Below are positions 24,681 to 33,562 of a DNA stretch of 40,174 nucleotides, piece by piece. Source of the DNA: an uncultured Bacteroidales bacterium. Lineage in GTDB: Bacteria; Bacteroidota; Bacteroidia; Bacteroidales; Bacteroidaceae. The DNA lies in assembly GCA_902768605.1 (NCBI GenBank), contig CACXLY010000010.1:1-40174 (forward strand), read 5' to 3'. The notes under the pieces are model-generated. The model worked only from the letters and a program-made list of their open reading frames with translations, was not told the origin of the DNA and did no database searches. Both the position numbers and the translations under genes were made by a program. Within the stretch, counting starts at the first letter, position 1. Each line of letters opens with the position of its first letter.

Positions 24681-26483
24681 ATGAACACGAAACGCAATCA
24701 CTCTATGACGGCCAGAAGAATACTCCTTCCTTTGCTCACGTTAATCGCGACGACAACTGCCTGGGCGGACGTCCGAATCAGCGAACAAACCTTCCCCGAC
24801 GAGCAGTTCCGGGCGTTCGTCCTCGCTCAGCCGTATGGCGAGGATGGCGTTCTGACGGACGACGAGATAGCAGGCGTCACCTTCATGTTCGCTACCGAAC
24901 GGGGCTTCCAAAGCCTCGAGGGCATCAAGTGCTTCACAGCCCTCAGCTCGCTCTACTGCTCTGGAAATCAGCTGACTGAGCTTGACGTGGCGGGCATGAC
25001 GTCTCTGACCAGCCTCACCTGCTCGGACAATCGGCTCGCCTCGCTCAACGTGGCGGGTTGCCCTCAGCTGACGAAAATCGACCTCTCCGGCAACCAGCTC
25101 CGAGGCGAAGCGATGGATGCGCTCATCCTTGCTTTGCCCGACCTCAGCTCAACAGAAACGCTGGGCGGGCTCTACGCCATCCTTGGCGGGAGTGATGGCA
25201 ACGAGATGACTGACGCTCAAGTGATTACGGCCCGCAAGAAAGGGTGGGCGACCTATTTCAGTGACGGCGGGAACTGGCTCGAAAAGGAACCCGAAGTCGA
25301 AGTCAACGAGACGTCTTTCCCCGACCCATACTTTCGCAACTACCTGAGGAACCAGTTCGGGCAGACCCTCTCAAGCGATGAGATACTGAACGCTAAGTAT
25401 ATCTCCGTCAACGACCTCGGCATCAAGAGCTTGAAGGGTATCGAGTTCTTCACATCCCTGACGACACTCTACTGCTACAACAATCAGCTTGCGCAGCTCG
25501 ACCTCTCGCAAAACACGGCGCTCACCACCCTCTATTGCTACAACAACCGACTCGATGCCCTCGACCTCTCGAAGAATCCCCTCCTGACGACCCTCTCCAT
25601 CTATCAGAACCGCATAAAGGGCGAGGCGATGGACGCCCTCATTGAGAGCCTGCCCGACCTCAGCAGCTCGGACGGCGGACTGATGCTCGCACTTTATGAC
25701 GCGAACGAAGGAAACGTGTTGAACTACACGCAGGTGGCGGCTTTGAAGGCAAAGGGCTGGCTGCCGAAGCGCGGACAAAACAACGCGTGGACGGAGTATG
25801 AGGGGAGCGGCGAGGACGTCGTAATCAACGAAGAGACCTTCCCCGACGCGAAGTTCCGGGCATGGGTGCTCGCCCAGACTTACGGTGGGGACGGCGTGCT
25901 CCAGAGTGCCGAGATTCCCGACATCACCAAGATTGACGTCAGCGCTCAGGGCATCCAGTCGCTCCAAGGCATCGAGCACTTCGCAAAGCTCACGACGCTC
26001 TACTGCGCTGATAACCAACTCGCTGAGCTCGACCTGTCGAGGAACCCCGCCTTGCAGACGTTGTCGTGCTATGATAATCAGCTTACCGCGCTCGACCTCT
26101 CGGCTTGCAGGTCGCTCTCCTCACTCTATTGCTACCAGAACTTGATTGGTGAGGAGGCGATGGACGACCTCGTGGAGAGCCTCCCGAGCGTGAATGATTG
26201 GGAGGGCGGCTGCCTTTATGTCATCAACGGCAACGAGGACAAGAACGTCATCAATACGCTGCAGGTGGCCGCAGCAAAGGCGAAGAGCTGGCAGACGAAG
26301 CGCTGGGACGACACCCTTTCCGACTGGGTGGACTACGCCGGCTCCGTGCCCATCGGCATCCGCGACATCGAGGCGCAGCCCACGCAGGACGACATTTGGT
26401 ACGACCTGAGCGGTCGGCGCCTGCCCGGCAAACCTACGCAGAAAGGCGTCTATATCAATAAAGGAAAGAAGGTTGGCCTCTAA
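24681..26483 (+). CDS. BspA/internalin-like leucine-rich repeat surface protein
   Basis: The 600-aa secreted protein has a signal peptide (RRILLPLLTLIATTTAWA). It contains three repeats of one module: a cap such as FPDEQFRAFV with an EF-hand-like DGVLTDDEI, then two or three LRRs of the LYCSGNQLTELDV type, then a linker with GEAMDALI and an AxKKGW-like end. Modules start near residues 32, 211 and 393. The C-terminus has WYDLSGRRLPGK and GVYINKGKKV, a motif common at the ends of Prevotella and Bacteroides surface proteins and echoed in the adhesin at 34470. Such proteins are thought to bind host or microbial surfaces. I chose the ATG at 24681 because of the promoter position. Its stop overlaps that of the convergent epimerase gene. 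Confidence 0.9.
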   Translation: MNTKRNHSMTARRILLPLLTLIATTTAWADVRISEQTFPDEQFRAFVLAQPYGEDGVLTDDEIAGVTFMFATERGFQSLEGIKCFTALSSLYCSGNQLTELDVAGMTSLTSLTCSDNRLASLNVAGCPQLTKIDLSGNQLRGEAMDALILALPDLSSTETLGGLYAILGGSDGNEMTDAQVITARKKGWATYFSDGGNWLEKEPEVEVNETSFPDPYFRNYLRNQFGQTLSSDEILNAKYISVNDLGIKSLKGIEFFTSLTTLYCYNNQLAQLDLSQNTALTTLYCYNNRLDALDLSKNPLLTTLSIYQNRIKGEAMDALIESLPDLSSSDGGLMLALYDANEGNVLNYTQVAALKAKGWLPKRGQNNAWTEYEGSGEDVVINEETFPDAKFRAWVLAQTYGGDGVLQSAEIPDITKIDVSAQGIQSLQGIEHFAKLTTLYCADNQLAELDLSRNPALQTLSCYDNQLTALDLSACRSLSSLYCYQNLIGEEAMDDLVESLPSVNDWEGGCLYVINGNEDKNVINTLQVAAAKAKSWQTKRWDDTLSDWVDYAGSVPIGIRDIEAQPTQDDIWYDLSGRRLPGKPTQKGVYINKGKKVGL

Positions 26484-26494
26484 AGCCAACCTTC
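26468..26494. terminator. bidirectional terminator hairpin overlapping both stop codons
   Basis: The arms gaaggttggc and gccaaccttc pair perfectly (10 bp) around ctctaaa. The loop contains both convergent stop codons, TAA of the LRR gene (26481-26483) and TAG of the epimerase gene (26480-26482). T-rich sequence follows on both strands. Confidence 0.75.
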
Positions 26495-27532
26495 TCTTTT
26501 GTACCAGTCGATGCTTGCCTCCACGCCCGCCTCAAGGCTCCACTCGGGGGAGAAGCCGAAGTCTCGTATGGCAGGCTCTATCTCACACTGCCAGTTACGC
26601 TGCGACAGGATGTGGTACTTGTCGTCGTTCAGCGCATTCATCTTGCCCGTCAGCCGACTTATCTTCCCGCTCACCCAGCAGACGGTGCGCAGCAGACAGA
26701 GCGGAAGCTTCAGGTGAAGCATCCAGGGGTCGCCGAGATGCTTCTGGACGAGGTCGCTGTAGCTGCGGCTGCTATAGACCCTCCCGTCGCTCAGGAAGTA
26801 GGCTTTGCCCTCGGCCTTCGGCGCCTCCATGCTCTTGAAGACGGCCTGCACGACGTCGAGGACGTAAACAAACGTAATCTCCTGCGGCGTCAGACCTGCG
26901 GCCACGTCGATGTGCTGCTTAATGCTCTGTGCCATAAGGAAGTAGTCGCGCTCTCGCGGACCATACACGCCCGTCGGTCTCAGGATGGTGAAGGGGAAAT
27001 CCCTCTGCTCCTTCAGGTACTTTTCAGCAGCCAGTTTGCTCTCGCCATAAGCGGTGTTGGGCTTCGGCTCGTCGGAGAGGAGGATGGGCGCATATATCCA
27101 AGGATTGTCCTCTGAGGGGCGCCGGACGGGCTCCTCGCGAATGGCTCCGAAGATGCTCAGGCTGCTCAGGAACACGAATCGGCGCGGAATCATCTCCGCC
27201 TCGCGAAGGGCATCGATGAGGTTACTTGTGCCCTCGGTGTTTGTGCGGAAGAAGTCCTCGCGATGCAAGCACTTGGTGGCTCCCGCGGCATGCACGACGT
27301 AGTCCCAGCCCTTGCCGCCCATCTCTTTCTTGTACCCTTCAAGCTGAGCGCGCAGTTTGGCGGGGTTCTGCATGTCGAGCTGAGCGAAACGGATGCGCTT
27401 GTCCTGCAGGTATTTGCGACTACTTGTGCCGCGGACGCCCGCCCATACTTCGAAGCCCCGCTTCAAGCCCTCTTCTACGATAAAGCTGCCGATGAAGCCG
27501 CTGGCCCCGGTGACTAAGAGTTTAGAGTCCAT
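26480..27532 (-). CDS. NAD-dependent epimerase/dehydratase (extended SDR)
   Basis: The 350-aa protein has the extended-SDR dinucleotide motif TGASGFIG near residue 8, HAAGATK near 84, a catalytic Ser in SSLSIFG and the YxxxK pair in AYGESKLAAEK. The family works on nucleotide sugars, sterol-like or other hydroxyl substrates; the substrate is unknown here. It starts 10 bp after the helicase gene stops, so it is probably the second gene of that operon. Its start codon lies in a gactctaaactc repeat that also covers the helicase stop. Confidence 0.9.
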   Translation of the reverse strand: MDSKLLVTGASGFIGSFIVEEGLKRGFEVWAGVRGTSSRKYLQDKRIRFAQLDMQNPAKLRAQLEGYKKEMGGKGWDYVVHAAGATKCLHREDFFRTNTEGTSNLIDALREAEMIPRRFVFLSSLSIFGAIREEPVRRPSEDNPWIYAPILLSDEPKPNTAYGESKLAAEKYLKEQRDFPFTILRPTGVYGPRERDYFLMAQSIKQHIDVAAGLTPQEITFVYVLDVVQAVFKSMEAPKAEGKAYFLSDGRVYSSRSYSDLVQKHLGDPWMLHLKLPLCLLRTVCWVSGKISRLTGKMNALNDDKYHILSQRNWQCEIEPAIRDFGFSPEWSLEAGVEASIDWYKREGWL

Positions 27533-27542
27533 AGTTTTGAGT

Positions 27543-30059
27543 TTAGAGTTCGTTGTTGTCTTTCTCCTTTCCTTTAGAGGAGGAGTTGGATGAGTCGCTC
27601 AGTATCTGTGTGATTGCCTCTGCGAGCTGCCTGGTCTTCTCAGGCGACTGAAGGATGTCGCGAAGGGAAGAGAGGAAGGCGGCGACAGAAGAGCCCGACG
27701 CCTCCAAAGGAATGGCCTCCCCCGGCCCTTCCAAAGAAATAGCCTCCCCCTTCCCCTCCAAAGGAGGGGTGAAAGGAGCGGAACGCTCTGAGTAATCTGA
27801 ATGCTCTGAATAATCTGAGTGCTCTGAATACTCTGAGTTCTCTGAATAATCTGAATACTCTGAGTAATCTGATTGGTTCCCCCCTCCTTTGGAGGGGTCG
27901 GGGGAGGCTATTCCTTTGAAGGTGTTGGGGAATCCGTTCCCCCCTCCTTTGGAGGGGCCGTGAGAGGCCATTCCCTTTGAGAAGGTTGGGGAGAGGCTTG
28001 AGTTGCTCAGGCTTTCCATAAATCCTTTGAAGCGGTCTTCGCTGAGGAAGATGGTGTCGTCGCCGCCGTCGAGGGCGCCTTCAAACATCGAGTGCTTGAA
28101 GCGCAGGCGGTCTATCATGCTCTCCTCGATGGAGTCTTTCGAGACGAGATTCATCACCTGAATGGGCGTCTCCTGTCCGATGCGGTAGATGCGGCCGATG
28201 CGTTGTTCCAAGACAGCAGGGTTCCAGGGCAGGTCGAGGTTGATGATGACGCTCGCTGCCTGCAGGTTGAGGCCTGTACTGCCGGCGTCGGTAGAGAGGA
28301 AGACGCGGCACTTGGGGTCGTTCGTGAAGCGTTCGATGAGTTCGCTTCGCTTCTGCGAGGGCACGCTTCCGTGCAGGAACTCGTAGGGGATGCCCAGAGC
28401 GTCCAGCTCCATCGCCACAAGCCGCGCCATGCGTTCCCATTCGCTGAATATCACTATCTTTGCGGAACCGCCGTTCAGGGCGTCGTCGAGGATGTTCATC
28501 ACCTCGCCGACCTTCACGTCGTGGCGGTTCTCGAGGTCTTGGTTGACGACGAAGGTGCTGTCGGCAAGCATGCGCATCTGTCCGAGCATGAGCAGGAGGC
28601 GTCGCCGCTCCTCCTCGCTGAGGGTGTGGGCTCGCGACCACTTGCTCACCAGCCGGGCTACGGCGGTGCGCAGTTCCTCGTGGCGGCTGCTTTGTTGCGG
28701 CGTCATGGGGATGAGCAGGAACTGGTCGGTTCGCTTCGGCAACTGCAGCCGGACGCTCTGCTTCGTGCGCCGGATGAGCGTGTCCTTCAGCTTGTCCTTG
28801 ATGTCGCTAAGGTTCTTGTAGCCAATGGCTTTGCCCGATGCGGGGTCGGTGATGATGTGGTCGAAGCGGAAGCGGTAGAGGGGCGAGAGGCAGTATGGGT
28901 CGGCGAGCTGCACGATGGAGACAAGCTCGTCGAGTTTGTTCTCGAGGGGCGTGCCCGAAAGCAGTACGCTGTAATGCGAGTCGATGCGGCGCACGGCCCA
29001 CGCCAGCTGCGTGTTCCAATTCTTGAGACGCTGCACCTCGTCCATGATGAGCAAGTCCGTGGAGAGCCGGTTCAGCGACTTGATGTCGCCCAATAGCGAC
29101 TGGTAGGACACAATCTTATAAGGTACGGGCGCACGATAAAGCTCGAGCCGCCGCGAAGCATAGCCTTCGATGATGAGGACAGACCCTTTCGGGGGCACGG
29201 AAGAGCCGTAGAGGGTCTCCTCTATCTCCCTTTTCCACTGATATTTGAGCGAGGTGGGGCATACGATGAGCACGCTCTCCGCCATCTTCTCGCGGAGGTA
29301 AATCTCGGCGCAGCAGATGGCTTGCACCGTCTTGCCAAGTCCCATCTCGTCGGCGATGATGGCTTTTCCCGCCTTGACTGCAAAGCGGACGCCCTCTTTC
29401 TGGTAGGGGTAAAGCTTTTTCGAGAGCAGGGCATCGAGCGCCTCGTCCGTATAGGTCTCGTCCACGAGCGCAGCCCTCTGCAGGCGTTCGCGCTGGCTGA
29501 TGACCATCTCGAGCGCGTCGGGATAGCATCGCAGCGAGGGGTCGATGCTTCGTGCCCTTTCGATGAAAGTGTCAAAGCTGGCGTAAGCCTCAGGCCGCAG
29601 CACGGATGCCTGGTCGAAATATTCCTGAGTCAGCGTCGCCAGTTCCTTGCGATGTGCCTCGCAGGGACGTATTCTGATGCAACGCCCGCCGCGATAATCG
29701 ACATAGACCGAGGTGTAGTCGGGTTCCTCGTTGTGCACCTCCTTGCCCTCAGCCTGCAACCAAAGCTTTACGGCTTCCACATGCTTGCAAGTGCCGAGCC
29801 CCGACGTGCGGAAGTCCGGGCAGGAGCAGTAGTTCCACGGACTGAAGGCGCCGCGATAGACCACTTTGTATTGACTTCGCGACTTCGGATTGCGCACCTG
29901 ATACTCTCCCGGGCTGAATCGGGGACTTATTTCGCTTATGGCAAAGCGTTCACGCTGGGCCTGCTGCCTCCTGAGGGCAACTTGCCACTCCTCAAGCCCC
30001 ATTTCGGCAGGCTTTATCATTGGACTGAGCTTGCGCTCCCTGTTCTGATAGTTCTCCAT
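27543..30059 (-). CDS. SWIM zinc-finger SNF2-family helicase
   Basis: The 838-aa protein couples ATP hydrolysis to DNA translocation or remodelling. An N-terminal SWIM zinc finger (CSCPDF near residue 78, then CKHVEA) precedes a SNF2 ATPase: motif I DEMGLGKT near 235, motif II DEVQ near 340, motif III SGTPLEN, and motif VI QRIGRIYRIGQ. The last 150 residues are not helicase. They hold PSKGGGN and PPLEGKGE segments and a Ser-acid-Tyr repeat, all encoded by repeats otherwise seen between genes. I chose the ATG at 30059 because the -7 box lies just upstream. The cellular role is unknown. Confidence 0.93.
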   Translation of the reverse strand: MENYQNRERKLSPMIKPAEMGLEEWQVALRRQQAQRERFAISEISPRFSPGEYQVRNPKSRSQYKVVYRGAFSPWNYCSCPDFRTSGLGTCKHVEAVKLWLQAEGKEVHNEEPDYTSVYVDYRGGRCIRIRPCEAHRKELATLTQEYFDQASVLRPEAYASFDTFIERARSIDPSLRCYPDALEMVISQRERLQRAALVDETYTDEALDALLSKKLYPYQKEGVRFAVKAGKAIIADEMGLGKTVQAICCAEIYLREKMAESVLIVCPTSLKYQWKREIEETLYGSSVPPKGSVLIIEGYASRRLELYRAPVPYKIVSYQSLLGDIKSLNRLSTDLLIMDEVQRLKNWNTQLAWAVRRIDSHYSVLLSGTPLENKLDELVSIVQLADPYCLSPLYRFRFDHIITDPASGKAIGYKNLSDIKDKLKDTLIRRTKQSVRLQLPKRTDQFLLIPMTPQQSSRHEELRTAVARLVSKWSRAHTLSEEERRRLLLMLGQMRMLADSTFVVNQDLENRHDVKVGEVMNILDDALNGGSAKIVIFSEWERMARLVAMELDALGIPYEFLHGSVPSQKRSELIERFTNDPKCRVFLSTDAGSTGLNLQAASVIINLDLPWNPAVLEQRIGRIYRIGQETPIQVMNLVSKDSIEESMIDRLRFKHSMFEGALDGGDDTIFLSEDRFKGFMESLSNSSLSPTFSKGMASHGPSKGGGNGFPNTFKGIASPDPSKGGGNQSDYSEYSDYSENSEYSEHSDYSEHSDYSERSAPFTPPLEGKGEAISLEGPGEAIPLEASGSSVAAFLSSLRDILQSPEKTRQLAEAITQILSDSSNSSSKGKEKDNNEL
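27710..27980. repeat. repeat cluster inside the helicase 3' coding region
   Basis: Three 17-bp palindromes of the CCCCTCC-AAA-GGAGGGG type lie at 27753-27769, 27881-27897 and 27941-27957. Between the first two, 27785-27876 is a 9-bp tandem repeat of ctctgaata and atctgagtg variants. It encodes a three-residue periodic Ser-Asp/Glu-Tyr/His stretch, and the frame stays open throughout. Confidence 0.9.
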
Positions 30060-30076
30060 ATCGTCTGTTTTACCTG

Positions 30077-30084
30077 CAAAGGTA
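30077..30084 (-). promoter_or_regulatory. -7 box of the helicase-epimerase unit
   Basis: On the minus strand TACCTTTG matches TAnnTTTG, 17 bases before the ATG at 30059. This short leader excludes the further in-frame start at 30098. Confidence 0.7.
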
Positions 30085-30357
30085 CGAAAATAATTCATAA
30101 AATCACATATCTAAACTCAAAAATCAAAACATATAATCTCAAAAACAAACACAGATGATTTCAAATCCCAAAGCATCAGATTCCAAGAATCGGCATTCCT
30201 AGCATGATGCGGCATCCCTTTTTTTGACGACGGGAGACGAGGCGTGGAGGGCCAAATCTTTCGATGAAATGGGCGTTTTTTGAAGATTGTATCCATTTTC
30301 CTGCGAAGGCTGTCGGGTAGGTATAAGCATTCCGAGCAGGTGGAATTCCGAATGAGT

Positions 30358-30674
30358 CTTTAACACTTTAGCACTTTAACACTTTTAACACGTTGACAGG
30401 TCTCACACGTTTTACAGGTTTTATTGGTTTGACAAGTGTAATTTGGAGAGGAGGCATCGCTATATTAATTGCTATATTATAATTATATATGGTATTTACT
30501 AATTATTTATATATATTATTTACCAATATATTAATAAGTAATATAATATAATAATAATTAATTAACAATAGAAAATCTTAGTAATTAGAGGAAATAGGAA
30601 TCGCAGTCTCAATAGAAAATCGCTTCCTCTCTATTTCGGTTGTTAAAACTGTTAAAACTGTTAAAGTGTTAAAG
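30358..30674. repeat. AT-rich island between inverted ttaacactttaa repeats
   Basis: The left flank 30358-30391 (ctttaacactttagcac and so on) is broadly complementary to 30642-30674 (gttaaaactgttaaagtg and so on). Between them, 30455-30600 is almost pure A/T with many tata/atta runs, unlike the surrounding DNA. No gene is seen in 30100-30700. Confidence 0.65.
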
Positions 30675-30726
30675 CTTTCGCTTACGGCCGAAGCTGAGCT
30701 CAAATAGCCAACGATACGTAATTAAT

Positions 30727-30880
30727 CTGTCAATTCCACGTGCCTAAACTGTCAATTCCACGTGCCTAAACTGCCAGTATCACGCGCCTAAACAGTCAAC
30801 ATCACGTGCCTAAACAGTCAACATCACGTGCCTAAACTGCCGACATCATGTGCCTAAACTGCCACCATAACACGTGAAGA
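30727..30880. repeat. 22-bp tandem array, 7 units, CACG core
   Basis: Seven units of exactly 22 bp start at 30727, 30749, 30771, 30793, 30815, 30837 and 30859. Each has CACGTGCCTAAAC or a close variant plus a variable stretch (tcaattc, ccagtat, tcaacat, cgacat). The first five repeat closely, and the last is degenerate. Confidence 0.92.
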
Positions 30881-30946
30881 TGGCCGGCTCCATTTCCTCC
30901 GTTTCATGCTTCCACAGGGGTGCGTCCGGACTATATTATTATATAT

Positions 30947-30966
30947 TTATTTTGCTAGCAAAATAA
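30947..30966. promoter_or_regulatory. 20-bp perfect palindrome, candidate operator
   Basis: TTATTTTGCTAGCAAAATAA is a perfect 20-bp dyad ending 11 bases upstream of the -33 box of the next gene. A dimeric regulator could bind here; which one cannot be told. Confidence 0.6.
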
Positions 30967-30977
30967 TCCCCGAAATG

Positions 30978-31009
30978 TTTGGCAGTTTGAGAAAAATGTT
31001 GTACCTTTG
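30978..31009 (+). promoter_or_regulatory. promoter of the acyl-activating fusion gene
   Basis: TTTG at 30978-30981, a 20-bp spacer and TACCTTTG at 31002-31009 match both Bacteroidetes promoter boxes. The ATG follows 32 bases later. Confidence 0.75.
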
Positions 31010-31041
31010 CATCAGAAATAAAAACGTCGAATCGTAAGGAT

Positions 31042-33558
31042 ATGATTGACCTGAACAAGATTGCCATTATCGCAGGCGAACACAATGTGACTTACAGCGA
31101 AATGCTCCAGCGCGTGGCGCAGTTTGCCCGAAAGACGCCGAAGGGTAAGCATACCAAGACCGTCGTCTTCAGCGAGAACCGCGAAGGCTGGGCGTATGCT
31201 TTCTTCTCTGTTTGGCTGAACGATGGTATCGCCGTGCCTGTGGATGCCTCGAGCACCGCGGGCGATGTGGCCTACATCCTGAACGACTGCAAGCCCGATG
31301 CCGTCTGGGTTTCGAGGGAGAGAGAAGCCGTGCTGAGGGAGAGCATAAAGAGCCTGCAGACACCCTCTGAGTCTGTTCCTTCTGTCCTCATCATCGACGA
31401 TTACGAGAGCTTGTCGCTTCGTGACGAGCCCGCCACCTCCATCCTTCCCTGGGCTGCCCTCGCTGAGCCCGACAACAGCGATACGGCCGTCATCATATAT
31501 ACTTCCGGCACGACCGGTTCGCCAAAGGGCGTGATGCTCAGTTTCTCGGCGCTGATGGCCAACGTGCACAGCGTATCCTACGACGTCCCCATCTACACCG
31601 ACAAACGCCGCGCCCTCATCCTCCTGCCTCTCCACCATGTCCTGCCCCTGATGGGTTCCCTCATCGCCCCGCTCTACATGGGAGGCGGCGTCGCCATCTG
31701 CCCCTCGCTCTCGGGGCCTGACATCATGGACACGCTCTGCCGGGGAAAGGTGGGCATCATGATTGGTGTGCCGCGGCTTTGGCAGACGCTCTACGTGGGC
31801 ATCAAGAAGAAGATAGACCAGTCGCCCGTTGCCCGCGCGCTCTTTGCGCTGTGTCGCGCCTGCAAAAGCAGGGCCTTGAGCCGCCTCATTTTTGCTTCTG
31901 TTAGGAAGAAAATGGGTGGTCACATCGACTACCTTGTAAGCGGCGGAGCGGCCTTGGACAAGGAGATAGGCGAGGGGCTTCGTACGCTCGGTCTTGATGT
32001 CCTCGAGGGTTACGGGATGACCGAGACGGCTCCCATCATCGCCTTCACCCGCCCCGGCGACATCATCCCCGGATGCTCCGGACTGCCCTTGCCGGGCGTG
32101 GACTGCAAACTGGTGGACGGCGAGCTTTGCGTGAAAGGGCCGAACCTGATGAAGGGCTACTACAACCGCCCCGAGGAGACTGCGCAAGTGATTGACAGCG
32201 ACGGCTATCTGCATACCGGCGACCTCGCGATGTTCGACTCCATCGGTCGCGTCACGATAACCGGCCGCACGAAGGAACTCATCATCCTGAGCAACGGCAA
32301 GAACGTGCAGCCCAGCGAGATAGAGTTCAAGCTCGAGAAGTACGACAAGCTGGTCAAGGAGGCCGCCGTCGTGCAGGATGGCGACAAACTGAGCGCCATC
32401 ATCGTGCCGCAGCCCTCGTGGGCCTCCACCATGACCGACAGTGAGGTGGCAGCCCAGCTGAAGCGAGAGGTGCTGGAACCCTACAATATGACCGTCTCGG
32501 CCTACAAGAAACTCATGAGCGTGCTCGTTTATCGCGGCGAACTGCCCCGCACGAGGCTCGACAAGCTCCAGCGCTACAAGCTTGGCGCCATCCTGAAAGA
32601 AGGGCAGGGAGCCAGGACGAAGGAGCGCGAATCGACGCCTGAGCCCGACAGCGAGGAGTACCGCCTCATCAAGGGTTTCATCGAGCAGGAGAAGGGCATC
32701 CGGGTGCATGCGTCCGACCACGTCGAGACCGACCTCGCCCTCGATTCGCTCGACAAGATAAGCCTGCAGACCTTCATCGAGAACACCTTCGGCACCTCGG
32801 TGGGCGTGGATGAGATGCCCGGCTTTGCCAACATCGAGGCTTTGGCCCGACACGTGGCCGCCCAGAAGACGCGCATGGAGGCTGAGGACGTCGATTGGCA
32901 CCAGCTTCTCACGGGCCCCGTTGACAACCTGCCCCTGCCGACCTCGGGCTTCGCCTACCGCTTCGTCTCGCGCCTCCTCATGTGCCTCTTCCGCCTCTAC
33001 AACCGTCTCAAGATAAAGGGGCAGGGGAACATCCCGCAAAAGGGAGCCTGCATCCTCGCTCCCAACCACCAGAGCTTTGCCGACGCGCCTCTCGTACTCG
33101 CAGGACTGCCTTGGAGCCAGCTCAGCGAATACTACTTCTATGCGACGGAAGAGCACGTGCAAAGTGCGTACCGCAAGCGTATGGCCGCCCAGAGCAACGT
33201 GATAGTCATGGAGCGTGCCAACCTGAAGAACTCCATCTTGAAGCTCGCCAAGGTGCTCAGGCAGGGACATCGCGTCATTATCTTCCCCGAAGGAGCCCGC
33301 ACTCACGACGGCGGGACGGTGCCCTTCAAGAAGACCTTCGCCATCCTCGCCAAGGAGCTGAATGTCCCCATCGTGCCCGTCTGCATCCGCGGCGCCTTCG
33401 AAGCCCTGCCGCGCGGCAGCAGTTTCATGAGGCCGAAGCCCATCGAAGTGAAGTTCTTAGAACCCCTGACCCCCTTCAAGGGGAATGGCGAGGAGCCCCT
33501 TACATACGAGGAATTGACGCGAAGGACACAAGATGCAATCGAGAAGTGTCTCTCTTAG
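31042..33558 (+). CDS. three-domain fusion: AMP-forming acyl ligase, acyl carrier protein, PlsC-type acyltransferase
   Basis: The 838-aa protein joins three functions. Residues 1-520 are an adenylate-forming ligase (P-loop IYTSGTTGSPKG near 152, GYGMTETAP, YLHTGDLA, GRTKELIILSNGKN). Residues 535-615 are a carrier protein with the phosphopantetheine serine in LALDSLDKIS near 567. Residues 645-838 are an acyltransferase with HX4D (NHQSFAD near 674) and FPEGAR near 748. A fatty acid could be activated, held on the carrier and passed to a lysophospholipid. E. coli Aas has acyltransferase then ligase and no carrier, so domain order differs. The membrane PAQR gene follows after 4 bp. The substrate is inferred. 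Confidence 0.92.
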   Translation: MIDLNKIAIIAGEHNVTYSEMLQRVAQFARKTPKGKHTKTVVFSENREGWAYAFFSVWLNDGIAVPVDASSTAGDVAYILNDCKPDAVWVSREREAVLRESIKSLQTPSESVPSVLIIDDYESLSLRDEPATSILPWAALAEPDNSDTAVIIYTSGTTGSPKGVMLSFSALMANVHSVSYDVPIYTDKRRALILLPLHHVLPLMGSLIAPLYMGGGVAICPSLSGPDIMDTLCRGKVGIMIGVPRLWQTLYVGIKKKIDQSPVARALFALCRACKSRALSRLIFASVRKKMGGHIDYLVSGGAALDKEIGEGLRTLGLDVLEGYGMTETAPIIAFTRPGDIIPGCSGLPLPGVDCKLVDGELCVKGPNLMKGYYNRPEETAQVIDSDGYLHTGDLAMFDSIGRVTITGRTKELIILSNGKNVQPSEIEFKLEKYDKLVKEAAVVQDGDKLSAIIVPQPSWASTMTDSEVAAQLKREVLEPYNMTVSAYKKLMSVLVYRGELPRTRLDKLQRYKLGAILKEGQGARTKERESTPEPDSEEYRLIKGFIEQEKGIRVHASDHVETDLALDSLDKISLQTFIENTFGTSVGVDEMPGFANIEALARHVAAQKTRMEAEDVDWHQLLTGPVDNLPLPTSGFAYRFVSRLLMCLFRLYNRLKIKGQGNIPQKGACILAPNHQSFADAPLVLAGLPWSQLSEYYFYATEEHVQSAYRKRMAAQSNVIVMERANLKNSILKLAKVLRQGHRVIIFPEGARTHDGGTVPFKKTFAILAKELNVPIVPVCIRGAFEALPRGSSFMRPKPIEVKFLEPLTPFKGNGEEPLTYEELTRRTQDAIEKCLS

Positions 33559-33562
33559 CAAA

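Noticed and set aside
31012..33306. 764-codon minus-strand frame opposite the acyl-ligase fusion
   Set aside because: It is antisense to a protein with intact ligase, carrier and acyltransferase motifs and lacks any motif of its own.
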